Source: an uncultured Clostridia bacterium
Lineage (GTDB): Bacteria > Bacillota > Clostridia > Lachnospirales > Anaerotignaceae
Direction: 5' to 3'
NCBI GenBank assembly: GCA_944381455.1
Contig: CALWLF010000123.1
Coordinates: 1 to 53,248 of the forward strand
DNA length: 53,248 nucleotides
Part shown: one piece after another, positions 17,401 to 24,248 of the stretch
Numbering within the stretch: position 1 is the stretch's first letter
How the letters are laid out: each line of letters opens with the position of its first letter
The notes under the pieces: model-generated
The model's input: the letters and a program-made list of their open reading frames with translations, nothing else
The model's database searches: none
What the model was told of the DNA's origin: nothing
Made by a program: the position numbers and the translations under genes

Positions 17401-17548
17401 GGTTGTCCATAAAACGATGCACAGAAATTTAGATGATTGTTTGTTTGATATGTTTGAAGAAATCGGCGTTGTCATTGATAAATCCAACATTGATTTGCTT
17501 GATTTAATTATTGATGAAACTATGAAAGTTGCGGTGGCAAGGTATTAA
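14411..17548 (+). CDS. hsdR: Type I restriction endonuclease subunit R
   Basis: A 1045-residue motor-nuclease subunit. The N-terminal PD-(D/E)XK nuclease is visible as ARPDVV...VVIECKKSS around residues 150-175. The helicase domain has Walker A TQGSGKSLTM near residue 314, DEAHRS near 412 and AFTGTP about 25 residues later, with the second RecA-like domain ending in QAIARVNRVYKGKDFGLIVDY. The C-terminal helical part should bind the M2S methylase. It translocates DNA with ATP and cleaves at a distance from unmodified sites. GTGGGAGG precedes the ATG. Confidence 0.97.
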   Translation: MPNHTIFNERSECQDRLIQFLINMGYEYVSRSESESKRRNLSSVLFEDELIRFLQKQTYTYSGHELLFSGESITKAVKELDASLLQGLSMASKEIYNLITLGISLEENIAIDSDIPVKQSFDLHYIDFEHPANNIWQVTEEFSVQRPNGSYARPDVVLMVNGIPFVVIECKKSSINVMEGVHQNVRNMMPDYIPQLFKFSQLVIAMNPQKVLYGTGGTTSDYFVEWREDEAEWQDETCRKCSPDGSILEQDKITVSLLSKARLLDLVQNFILFDNNIKKIARHQQYFAIHKSMDRINGKDGSSSKGGVIWHTQGSGKSLTMVMLVKKIQAEKGYENPRFIIVTDRINLDKQIRDNFANSQMAPVRAATGKGLNSLLKNKDNIVITTLINKFETVYKNKYLEPDSDKFYVLVDEAHRSQYKSMFNYMKEVLPNATLIAFTGTPLIAKAKKNTYKTFGDPIHNYTMKRAIEDGITVPLVYEGRKVKQEEPALTINNYFESLTEGLPQELKDKLSDKFSRFKAISEARSRINLIGFDIADHFKSYCLPKGLKAMVVCSSRAAAVEMYEVLKGMSGINPRVVITFGDKREGDDDEATNESIKKIKAYHQKMVKPLFGDSDEKYDDHVCEDFKNPEGEINMLIVKDKLLTGFDAPVAGVLYLDKSIQQHSLLQAIARVNRVYKGKDFGLIVDYWGVFGKLNKAIDMYEDAESGMNGFDKSDIEGAIFGPIDEKNKLASAYANLISMFESVKDSQSSDVWQKSLADEKTRKDFYNRLKEFANLLNLALSNRDIFVEVGFDLIEKYRKEYLFYRKLKDSVMMRYDDEVDLSKYEQGIKNLIDTFVNATDIITVVKPVSIGDEKAMKKLLEKMDSNESRADAIKTRMESKLNQIRYDDPLLFEEFSSKIKKTIDLYNETRDADAYLESMKIMADDFRSGITSQEYPSQIANDSDLKAFYGVVITQLKNNEEVKVTTDTEEIIAKYSFRIKKVISDNAKRDWKHNEVVHKTMHRNLDDCLFDMFEEIGVVIDKSNIDLLDLIIDETMKVAVARY

Positions 17549-18270
17549 TGAAAACTTATGTGCTAGACTTAGTATCACCATTTGACAAGACAACCGTATA
17601 TATAGAACGTAAAAACATCAAAAACATTCATCTTAAAGTATTTAGAGATTTAAAAGTTGTTTTATCTGTACCAAACGAAGTAACGGACGAGTGGATTTCC
17701 TATTTCCTCAAGAAAAAATCAGGCTGGATTGAAAAACAATTACGAAAATACAAGCAATCAAGTGGCTATAATACCTTGATTGATATTAAAAGTGGAACGT
17801 CTACCCAATTATTAGGACAAGACCGAAGGATTATTAAAAAAATTTCTGATAGAAATTGTGTAATTGAAGAAGAAAAAAATATTATTGTTTATGCGAGTGA
17901 AAAGAGTAAAAAGCACCAACAAATTTTAGAAAGATGGTGGCGAGAAAAAGCATATGACATTTATATAAATGAAATGGAGGAGATTTTTAATAGGATTTTT
18001 AGAAAATATGGTGTAGAAAAACCTACTATATATATCAGAAAAATGAAAACTTTATGGGGAAGTTGTACACCATCAAAAAACAAAATCACATTAAATGAGT
18101 ATTTGCTAAAAGCTGATCTCCGTTGCATCCAATATGTTATTTTGCATGAATTGACGCATCTTCTTTATCCTTATCACAATAATGACTTTTATAATTTTTT
18201 GACTGTTCAAATGCCTGATTGGAAAGAAAGAAAAAAGCAATTGGATTTAGAAGTAGTTCAAGGACTATAA
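17548..18270 (+). CDS. YgjP/SprT-like metallohydrolase (DUF45 family)
   Basis: A 240-residue protein whose start overlaps the hsdR stop by one base (TAATG at 17546-17550). The zinc site HELTHLLYPYHN (HExxH plus a third His) near residue 200 and the preceding WGSCTPSKNKITLNEYLLKA are the signature of the YgjP family of M48-like metallopeptidases. This gene is found at the 3' end of many type I restriction operons. Its substrate is unknown; a role in turnover of the restriction complex is a reasonable inference. Confidence 0.92.
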   Translation: MKTYVLDLVSPFDKTTVYIERKNIKNIHLKVFRDLKVVLSVPNEVTDEWISYFLKKKSGWIEKQLRKYKQSSGYNTLIDIKSGTSTQLLGQDRRIIKKISDRNCVIEEEKNIIVYASEKSKKHQQILERWWREKAYDIYINEMEEIFNRIFRKYGVEKPTIYIRKMKTLWGSCTPSKNKITLNEYLLKADLRCIQYVILHELTHLLYPYHNNDFYNFLTVQMPDWKERKKQLDLEVVQGL

Positions 18271-18444
18271 TTTAAAAACTAATTTTACTTGAATTGTTTA
18301 TTTTGGAAAAACTTGAATAATAATTAGGATAACAACAGATATGCTGTGTATAGAATAGTATAAAAACAGTAGTAGCGATTTTACGTAATCTTAAAATAGA
18401 CATATATTAAATTAGATATTTATCAGTCCTTATCCCCAACCAGC
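18271..18444. other. AT-rich gap at the end of the island
   Basis: No gene is visible between the metallohydrolase stop and the tRNA fragment. The sequence is AT-rich like the restriction block and unlike the DNA to its right. Confidence 0.5.
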
Positions 18445-18473
18445 GGTCGCGTGTTCGAGTCACGTTTTCGGCT
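18445..18473 (+). other. tRNA 3' fragment, likely attachment site (probably tRNA-Thr)
   Basis: The bases from 18445 contain a complete T arm: stem GCGTG, loop TTCGAGT, stem CACGT (one G-T pair), then the 3' acceptor strand TTTCGGC and discriminator T. The implied 5' acceptor strand is GCCGAAA, and discriminator T fits tRNA-Thr. No anticodon arm or D arm precedes it, so only the 3' end exists. Integrases that use tRNA genes leave exactly such a duplicated 3' end at one boundary of the island. The intact tRNA would lie to the left of the window. Confidence 0.65.
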
Positions 18474-18479
18474 CTTTTG

Positions 18480-18516
18480 AAAAACGGTTGAAACCTATGG
18501 TTTCAGCCGTTTTTTT
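18480..18516 (+). terminator. Rho-independent terminator behind the tRNA fragment
   Basis: AAAACGGTTGAAACC (18481-18495) pairs with GGTTTCAGCCGTTTT (18499-18513) with one G-T pair, then T residues. It is probably the original terminator of the tRNA gene. Confidence 0.85.
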
Positions 18517-18749
18517 GTATCCCAATTTCAGTTTCAAAATGTTCTGCTGCATGACTTTTGCATGTGATTGATGGTGGAGAAAATACCGGCAGTTTTGCAT
18601 CATGATGGAAGGGAAAAGTTTTTTTGGATATGTAAAGCTGGCCAATGGAAATAAGAAAAAAGCCAGGATGCAGCAAAAACAGAGGAAGGCTGTCACAAAA
18701 AGGAAAACCATGGTATACTGGAGAAAACTGCGGCAGAGGAGGAGAACAT

Positions 18750-19985
18750 ATGGCGTATCAAGAGCTGGTGAAAAACTTTAACCGGATTCGCGATTATATG
18801 CGGGAGTTTTATATCTATGGATACAAAAGCCGCAAGGCGTTTACCAATAAAAGCAGCCGCTCGTATGACAATGAGCGGCGCAGGGTAGAAGGGTGGATGG
18901 GAGACTATATGCAGTCGCGCCGAAGCGCCAGCGGAAAACAGATTTTTTTAACCATTGACAGCAGAACCATCAGCCATAATCCCCTTTATCAAGCTTGGAA
19001 AGTAAAAAGTTTTACCGATGGCGATATGACACTGCATTTTTTATTGTTAGATATTTTGGCAGAAAAAGCGCTGTCGTTTCCGGAAATTTTGCAGCGACTG
19101 GACCAGGCCCTTTCTGTTTTTCCATCCCCCAAAACATTCGATGCCTCAACGGTGCGTAAAAAGCTGAAAGTATATGCAGAAGAAGGACTGGTCACGGCGA
19201 AAAAACAAGGAAACACCATCGTTTATTCCGCTGCCAAGCCGCCGGAGGGGTTAAACGAGGACGCCCTCAATTTCTTTTCAGAAGCGGCGCCCTGCGGTGT
19301 CATTGGTTCCTATTTGCTGGACCAAACGAAAAGTGCCCATGAGATTTTTGCATTGAAACACCATTATATTGCATCGGCCATGGACAGCCAGGTGCTCTAT
19401 GAACTTTTTTTGGCATTGCGGCAAAAGTGTTCTGTCACGCTGGAATTGGAGAATCGGAAAAAAGACGGCGTCCGTGTTTTGACGGTGACGCCGCTGAAAA
19501 TCAGAATCAGTGTGCAAAATGGCCGGCAATATTTGACGGCCTATGAACAACAGACCAAACGCATCAGCTCCTTTCGGCTGGACCATGTGCGCACCGTAAA
19601 ACTGGGGAAACAAGAACTACAGATGGAAGAATGGAAGGCTGCGCTAGAGCGGATGGAAGCGCATTTGTGGGGCGTCAGCAGCCAAAGCCATACAAAAGAA
19701 CGCATGGACTATGTGGAGTTTACCATCTGCTATCAGCCGCAGGAGCATTATATTCCAAAGCGTCTGCTGCGGGAGAAAAGATGCGGAACGGTGGTGCAGC
19801 TCAATGAAACGACCTGCAAATTTATGGCAGAAGTGTATGATGCCAGCGAGCTGATACCCTGGATTCGGACGTTTCTTTGCCGGATAACCCAGTTTCACTG
19901 CTCCAATCAAGCGTTGGAAGACAAGTTTTACAACGATCTGGAGGAGATGTATGCCATGTATCAGCTGGGAGGTGAAAAACCATGA
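18750..19985 (+). CDS. WYL domain-containing transcriptional regulator, first of a pair
   Basis: A 411-residue protein from the ATG at 18750, chosen because AGAGGAGGAG lies just upstream. The N-terminal ~200 residues form a helix-rich, winged-helix-like part (FDASTVRKKLKVYAEEGLVTAKKQG), and the middle holds a WYL domain (LTVTPLKIRISVQNGRQYLTAYE, RISSFRLDHVRTV), followed by a WCX-like C-terminal part. WYL domains sense nucleic-acid or nucleotide ligands in regulators of RNA repair and DNA damage responses. It overlaps the next WYL gene by 4 bases. A TATACT at 18714-18719 is a possible -10 box. Confidence 0.88.
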   Translation: MAYQELVKNFNRIRDYMREFYIYGYKSRKAFTNKSSRSYDNERRRVEGWMGDYMQSRRSASGKQIFLTIDSRTISHNPLYQAWKVKSFTDGDMTLHFLLLDILAEKALSFPEILQRLDQALSVFPSPKTFDASTVRKKLKVYAEEGLVTAKKQGNTIVYSAAKPPEGLNEDALNFFSEAAPCGVIGSYLLDQTKSAHEIFALKHHYIASAMDSQVLYELFLALRQKCSVTLELENRKKDGVRVLTVTPLKIRISVQNGRQYLTAYEQQTKRISSFRLDHVRTVKLGKQELQMEEWKAALERMEAHLWGVSSQSHTKERMDYVEFTICYQPQEHYIPKRLLREKRCGTVVQLNETTCKFMAEVYDASELIPWIRTFLCRITQFHCSNQALEDKFYNDLEEMYAMYQLGGEKP

Positions 19986-20908
19986 TTTTTTTCCACTGGT
20001 ATGGCGTATATTTTCAAGCGATGGCAAAGATTCTATCTGCCGCCTTGGATCATCCGCTGGATAAAAAAGAGATCAGACGGCTGGTGCAGGATACAGTCGT
20101 AGGGGAAACGGCCTTTTTTCTGCTGTCGGCGCTGGAAGAAGGGCGATGGCAGTTATTGACAAAAGAAGGCACAACGCCCATCAAAAATAAACCGGTGCTG
20201 CCCTTGACTACGTTGGAAAAACAATGGCTTAATGCCATTGCCCTGGATAAACGGATGCACCTTTTTTGTGAAGCGCCATATGAGGATCCCCAGGTGGAGC
20301 CGCTATTTTTGCCGGAGGACATTTGCGTGTTTGACCGGTATCAAGATGGAGATCCTTATGAGGATGAGACTTACCGCGCCCATTTTCGGCTGATTTTATC
20401 TGCCATCAAGGAAGGAAAGCAACTGGAAATCACCATGAAAAACAGGACAGGCTCCCTCATGCGGCGCAGGGTGCAGCCGCATCATTTGGAATATTCGCCC
20501 AAGGACGATAAATTTCGTCTTATCACAACGGGAAACCGGTTTGGCAACACCATCAATCTCAGCAGGATTTTGACTTGTCAATGGTCCAAAACGCCATTGG
20601 TTACGGCGGGTGAGCCGGAAGAAAAGCAAGATGCCAAAAGAAAGCTGGTCTGCTTGTTACACGACAAGCGGCGGGCTTTGGAGCGGGTGCTGCTGCATTT
20701 TTCCCATTTAGAAAAAGAAGTGGAACAGCTGGATGATGTTTCCTATCGTCTTACCCTTTGGTATGACCGGGAAGATGAAACAGAGCTGGTGATTCGGATT
20801 CTTTCCTTTGGGCCTTTGGTGCAGGTTGAGGAACCGGAGGACATGGTAGAAGAGATAAAAAGGCGGTTGTCACTGCAAAAGCGCTTGGGGCGGTCGCGCA
20901 GCGTTTAG
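19982..20908 (+). CDS. WYL domain-containing protein, second of a pair
   Basis: A 308-residue protein whose ATG overlaps the stop of the previous WYL gene (ATGA, 19982-19985), so the two are made together. RRRVQPHHLEYSPKDDKFRLITTG and NTINLSRILTCQW form the WYL domain near residues 160-205; the C-terminal part YRLTLWYDREDETELVIRILSFG resembles the WCX extension. The pair probably acts as a heteromeric regulator. The next gene is rtcB, which suggests control of RNA ligation. Confidence 0.85.
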   Translation: MIFFHWYGVYFQAMAKILSAALDHPLDKKEIRRLVQDTVVGETAFFLLSALEEGRWQLLTKEGTTPIKNKPVLPLTTLEKQWLNAIALDKRMHLFCEAPYEDPQVEPLFLPEDICVFDRYQDGDPYEDETYRAHFRLILSAIKEGKQLEITMKNRTGSLMRRRVQPHHLEYSPKDDKFRLITTGNRFGNTINLSRILTCQWSKTPLVTAGEPEEKQDAKRKLVCLLHDKRRALERVLLHFSHLEKEVEQLDDVSYRLTLWYDREDETELVIRILSFGPLVQVEEPEDMVEEIKRRLSLQKRLGRSRSV

Positions 20909-20983
20909 AGAAGGAAACAGCGCTGCATTTTCTTACCTTTAGAAAGTGGATTGATGGTACCGAGAAACTGCCGGATGGAAGAG

Positions 20984-21023
20984 AAAAAGGCCAAGTCCCG
21001 ATTCGGGCTTTTGGCCTTTTTTA
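20984..21023 (+). terminator. Rho-independent terminator after the WYL pair
   Basis: AAAAAGGCCAA...TTTTGGCCTTTTT with an inner CCCG/CGGG stem and a T run. It separates the WYL pair from rtcB. Confidence 0.85.
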
Positions 21024-21109
21024 TTTTCTTAGGAAGCGATCTGGATAGTGCGCAACTTTTTTTCCGTGAATCATGGCTAAAAAAGGAGTATCCTAAAGCC
21101 ATCAAACAA

Positions 21110-21137
21110 AACAGACGGTTTACCTGTCTGTTATAAT
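21110..21137 (+). promoter_or_regulatory. Possible rtcB promoter with overlapping palindrome
   Basis: A perfect TATAAT (21132-21137) lies 23 bases before the rtcB ATG without a good -35 box. A dyad, AACAGACGGT / ACC-T-GTCTGTT (21110-21132), ends on the -10 box. A poor -35 with an adjoining dyad fits activator-dependent control, possibly by the WYL pair. Confidence 0.45.
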
Positions 21138-21160
21138 CAGAAAAAGAAAGGAGCAGTCTT

Positions 21161-22417
21161 ATGGTGGAAATTAGAGGAACGGTCAATACGGCCCTTTGCT
21201 TTGCCAAGGAAGTGGAAGAAGGGGCCATGGCGCAAATCCAACGGCTTTGCAGCTATGACTTAAGTGCAGGCAGCAAAATTAGAATCATGCCCGATGTCCA
21301 TGAGGGAAAGGGATGCACCATTGGCACCACCATGACAGTCCACGACAAGGTCTGCCCCAATTTGGTGGGGGTGGATATTGGCTGTGGCATGTACACGGTG
21401 CAGTTAGCAGAAAAGAAAATAGACTTTGCAGCAGTGGATGATGCCTGCCACTGGATTCCCTCGGGGAAAGGTGTCTGGGAAGGGCGAATGGAGCGGTTTG
21501 ACCTGGGGCAGCTGCGCTGTTTTCGTTCCCTGCGGGATACCAAGCGGCTGGAACGGTCGCTGGGCACCCTGGGCGGAGGAAATCATTTCATCGAAATAGA
21601 CCAGGCAAAGGATGGCACCTATTATTTGATCATTCATTCTGGCAGCCGCAATTTGGGAAAACAAGTGGCGGAGCTTTATCAGCAGTTGGCCATTGATTTG
21701 CACAGCGGAAAGGAAACTTATTTTTTGCAGCGAGAGGTCTTGATTGCATCTTATAAAGCGGCAGGCCGGCGCAAAGAAATTGCAGCAGCTTTAAAAGCCT
21801 TGGCAGCACAGGCAGAAAGCCGTAAGCCAGATGTGCCAGAAGACCTTTGCTGGCTGTATGGCACCTATTTAGAAGATTATTTGCATGATGTGGCCATTTG
21901 CCAGCTGTTTGCCCGGCGCAACAGAGAGAAAATGGCAGAGCTTTTGTTGGAGCGCACCCATCTAACGGCGGTACAATCGTTCCATACGGTCCACAACTAC
22001 ATTGATGTGGAGGAAATGATTTTGCGCAAAGGCGCCATTGCTGCCAGAAAGGGCGAGCTGGTGCTGATTCCCATGAATATGCGAGACGGCTGCCTGCTGG
22101 CTGTGGGGAAAGGAAATGACCAGTGGAACCAGTCGGCGCCCCATGGGGCAGGACGGCGGATGTCCCGCACCCAGGCAAAAGAACGGCTGGATATGGACAC
22201 ATACCGGATGCAAATGGAAGGCATTTATACCACATCGGTGCAAGAAAGCACACTGGATGAGGCGCCCATGGCCTATAAACCCATGGAAGAGGTGATGGAG
22301 CAGATGGAAGCATGTGTGGAGGTGCTGGAAGTACTGCATCCAGTGTTCAACTTCAAAGCTTCGGAATGGGGCGGAGATGGAAAAAGGAGGGAGGCGCCAG
22401 GAGGAGAGAAATGTTGA
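21161..22417 (+). CDS. rtcB: RtcB-family RNA ligase
   Basis: A 418-residue RtcB. Metal and guanylate-site motifs are present: MPDVHEGKGCTIG, VGVDIGCGM (metal Cys), GTLGGGNHFIE, IIHSGSRNLG, HNYID and the GMP-attachment region PHGAGRRMSR. RtcB joins RNA 2',3'-cyclic phosphate or 3'-phosphate ends to 5'-OH ends using GTP and Mn2+. The length matches the shorter bacterial RtcB group. The start ATG has AAAGGAG upstream. Its position after two WYL regulators parallels other bacterial RNA-repair operons in which ligase expression is induced by RNA damage. Confidence 0.93.
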   Translation: MVEIRGTVNTALCFAKEVEEGAMAQIQRLCSYDLSAGSKIRIMPDVHEGKGCTIGTTMTVHDKVCPNLVGVDIGCGMYTVQLAEKKIDFAAVDDACHWIPSGKGVWEGRMERFDLGQLRCFRSLRDTKRLERSLGTLGGGNHFIEIDQAKDGTYYLIIHSGSRNLGKQVAELYQQLAIDLHSGKETYFLQREVLIASYKAAGRRKEIAAALKALAAQAESRKPDVPEDLCWLYGTYLEDYLHDVAICQLFARRNREKMAELLLERTHLTAVQSFHTVHNYIDVEEMILRKGAIAARKGELVLIPMNMRDGCLLAVGKGNDQWNQSAPHGAGRRMSRTQAKERLDMDTYRMQMEGIYTTSVQESTLDEAPMAYKPMEEVMEQMEACVEVLEVLHPVFNFKASEWGGDGKRREAPGGEKC

Positions 22418-22535
22418 ATCCTTGGAAGATTTGGTACAGATGTTTCAGCAAGAGGAAGAGGCCCTAGAAACTGGAGAAAGGAAATACTTCTCTTCAAAAG
22501 AAAAAATGAAATTAGATCTTTTTGGACATTGTTAA
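22377..22535 (+). CDS. Possible small acidic protein overlapping the rtcB end
   Basis: A 52-residue frame that starts inside the last codons of rtcB and continues for 118 bases beyond it. The part after rtcB (VESLEDLVQMFQQEEEALE, then KEKMKLDLFG) is acidic and helical and looks more like protein than noise. No strong ribosome binding site is seen for its ATG, so this is weak. Confidence 0.3.
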   Translation: MEKGGRRQEERNVESLEDLVQMFQQEEEALETGERKYFSSKEKMKLDLFGHC

Positions 22536-22585
22536 AAGCAAACAGAAAAAAGGAGTAGAACAACGGAAAAAAGCTGAAAAAACAG

Positions 22586-22616
22586 AAAAAGCCATCTTTT
22601 TTTGGATGGCTTTTTT
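22586..22616 (+). terminator. Rho-independent terminator after rtcB
   Basis: AAAAAGCCATC and GATGGCTTTTTT form a GC-anchored hairpin with a T run. The rest of the gap to the recombinase holds only the 30-base repeat at 22709. Confidence 0.85.
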
Positions 22617-22708
22617 GAAGGTATTTTCTTTGAATTCAAGCAGAAAAAGGCGCTGTTTTAAACATGCTTTTTGTTTTCCGCTTGCCTTTTGCTGCAGGCT
22701 TTTGTATG

Positions 22709-22738
22709 ATGAGAAAAACAAATGTTTTGTTGCCAGGT
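22709..22738 (+). repeat. 30-bp repeat copy 1, upstream of the recombinase
   Basis: Matches 23951-23980 at 25 of 30 positions (common core AAAAACAAA.GTTT.GTT.CC.GGT). It lies 53 bases before the recombinase start, so it may be a binding site for the recombinase or its regulator. Confidence 0.5.
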
Positions 22739-22790
22739 GAACCCAACCTTTGACGTGCCCTGTACAACAGCGAGAAAGGGAGTGGCAAAG

Positions 22791-23639
22791 ATGAAAGAAG
22801 TGACTTGGCGTATCACAAAGAGTAAAATTGAAGCCTATTTGCATTATTTATGGGAGATGGAAAAAAGCCCAAAAACAATCGAAAAATACCGGCGGGATTT
22901 ATATGGCTTGTTCCAGATGTTTTCCGGCCGGCCGGTACAAAAAACAGATTTACTGCAATGGAAGGCAGCTTTGGAAACACAATATCAACAGTCCAGCATC
23001 AATGGGAAACTGGTGGCGGTCAACGGTTTTTTGGCCTATTATGGCCTGCATCAATGGCGGATGAAATTGGGCAGGATTCAAAAAAAGATGTTTTGTGCAG
23101 AAGAAAAGGAATTGACCAAAGCCGAATATTTTCGTTTGGTGAAAGCAGCAGAGCAAAAAGGAAACGAACGTCTTTCGCTTGTGCTGCAAACCATTTGTGC
23201 AACAGGCATTCGGGTGTCGGAATTACAGTTTATCACAGGACAGGCGGTGGAAAAAGGCCGGGCTGAGGTGTGCTGCAAGGGAAAAAGGCGGGTGATTTTT
23301 CTGCCGGCAGCCTTACAAAAAAAGTTGAAGCAATATAAAAGAAAACGGCAGCATCAAAATGGGCCGCTGTTTTGCACTCGTTCCGGCTGTCCATTGAACC
23401 GGAGCAATATGTGGTCGGATATGAAAAAACTGTGCCAAAAGGCACAGGTGGCGGCAGAAAAAGTATTTCCTCATAATTTGAGGCATCTCTTTGCAAGAAT
23501 TTTTTATGGAATGGATCGAGATTTGGCCAAATTGGCAGATCTTTTGGGCCATAGCAGCATTGAAACAACGCGGATTTACATTATGGAAAGCGGCGTGGAA
23601 CATAAAAGAAAGCTAGAAAAGATGGGGTTGATTACATAA
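22791..23639 (+). CDS. Tyrosine recombinase next to an invertible segment
   Basis: A 282-residue XerC/D-like tyrosine recombinase. The N-terminal SAM-like core-binding domain (KIEAYLHYLWEMEKSPKTIEKYRRDL) precedes a catalytic domain with the expected residues: Arg in ATGIRVSEL, His-x-x-Arg in HNLRHLFAR, His in LLGHSS and the nucleophile Tyr in TTRIYIMES. I start at the ATG at 22791 because AAAGGGAG lies 9 bases upstream. Its stop overlaps the first of three copies of a 17-20 base repeat, two of which flank a promoter segment in inverted orientation. This placement points to a site-specific DNA invertase that controls the downstream surface protein gene. Confidence 0.92.
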   Translation: MKEVTWRITKSKIEAYLHYLWEMEKSPKTIEKYRRDLYGLFQMFSGRPVQKTDLLQWKAALETQYQQSSINGKLVAVNGFLAYYGLHQWRMKLGRIQKKMFCAEEKELTKAEYFRLVKAAEQKGNERLSLVLQTICATGIRVSELQFITGQAVEKGRAEVCCKGKRRVIFLPAALQKKLKQYKRKRQHQNGPLFCTRSGCPLNRSNMWSDMKKLCQKAQVAAEKVFPHNLRHLFARIFYGMDRDLAKLADLLGHSSIETTRIYIMESGVEHKRKLEKMGLIT

Positions 23640-23654
23640 TTTCAGTTTGGTAGT
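23638..23654 (+). repeat. Recombination-site repeat R1
   Basis: AATTTCAGTTTGGTAGT, identical over 17 bases to R2 and in the same orientation, 75 bases upstream of it. It begins in the last codon of the recombinase. Confidence 0.75.
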
Positions 23655-23711
23655 GATGGGGCAAATAGAAAAAAACGGAATCGGGATTTCTTATTTTGAA
23701 AAACCAGTTCC

Positions 23712-23731
23712 GAATTTCAGTTTGGTAGTAA
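23712..23731 (+). repeat. Inverted repeat R2, left edge of the switch
   Basis: GAATTTCAGTTTGGTAGTAA. The reverse complement of R3 matches it at 18 of 20 positions. Confidence 0.8.
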
Positions 23732-23769
23732 ACCATGCGAAAAAATGCTGATTCACTTTTACATTTTTC

Positions 23770-23798
23770 AATATACCACTATTTCCAATGTTTGGCAA
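23770..23798 (-). promoter_or_regulatory. Promoter inside the invertible segment, pointing left
   Basis: Minus-strand TTGCCA (23798-23793), 17-base spacer, TATATT (23775-23770). The transcript would start near 23763 and run out through R2 toward the recombinase 3' end. Confidence 0.65.
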
Positions 23799-23950
23799 TA
23801 GAATTTCGCGGAAAACGTCATGAAAAGAAAACCGAAAAAAAGGTGAAAAAGTTTTTGCCTTGTTCTCGGTTTATTTTTGTGTCATTTATCCATTTTGAGT
23901 TTCCAAAAACTGGCAATTAAAATTTTTTTCTGCTGGTTTTATTTTTTTTT

Positions 23951-23980
23951 ATGAAAAAAACAAACGTTTCGTTTCCTGGT
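23951..23980 (+). repeat. 30-bp repeat copy 2, inside the invertible segment
   Basis: 25 of 30 matches to 22709-22738, located 11 bases inside R3. One copy is upstream of the recombinase and the other next to a crossover site, which fits a recombinase accessory or autoregulatory site. Confidence 0.5.
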
Positions 23981-23991
23981 CTCTTTTTTCA

Positions 23992-24011
23992 TTACTACAA
24001 AACTGAAAATC
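23992..24011 (-). repeat. Inverted repeat R3, right edge of the switch
   Basis: TTACTACAAAACTGAAAATC; its reverse complement matches R2 at 18 of 20 positions. It lies 237 bases before the surface protein start. Confidence 0.8.
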
Positions 24012-24248
24012 TGTGATTTTCTGTAAGCAAAAGAAAAAAATCTGGCATTCCAGGCTAGTTTGTTTCCGGAAAAATAGCTTGTCTTCCTCTTTTGTTTGCA
24101 GGCTACAGTCAGCTGGTTTGCTGCTTTGTTTCTGGCAGGCAAGGCAAACAGATGCAAAAAATCGATTTTGCTTTTACATCCCTTGGACAGAGTGGACATT
24201 GACAAGGAAGAAAAGGGAAAATTGATTACAAAAGGAGGAAAAGGGAAA

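Larger units (their letters stand above)
23732..23991. other. Putative invertible promoter segment (currently OFF)
   Basis: A 260-bp non-coding segment between inverted repeats R2 and R3, directly after a tyrosine recombinase gene and before a secreted SLH surface protein gene. It contains one convincing promoter, on the minus strand near its left edge, which points away from the surface gene. Inversion would move that promoter beside R3 and aim it at the surface gene. No comparable promoter is visible between R3 and the gene start. Confidence 0.7.

Noticed and set aside
18445-18473. Complete tRNA gene
   Set aside because: Only the T arm, acceptor 3' strand and discriminator are present; no D arm or anticodon arm can be folded upstream.
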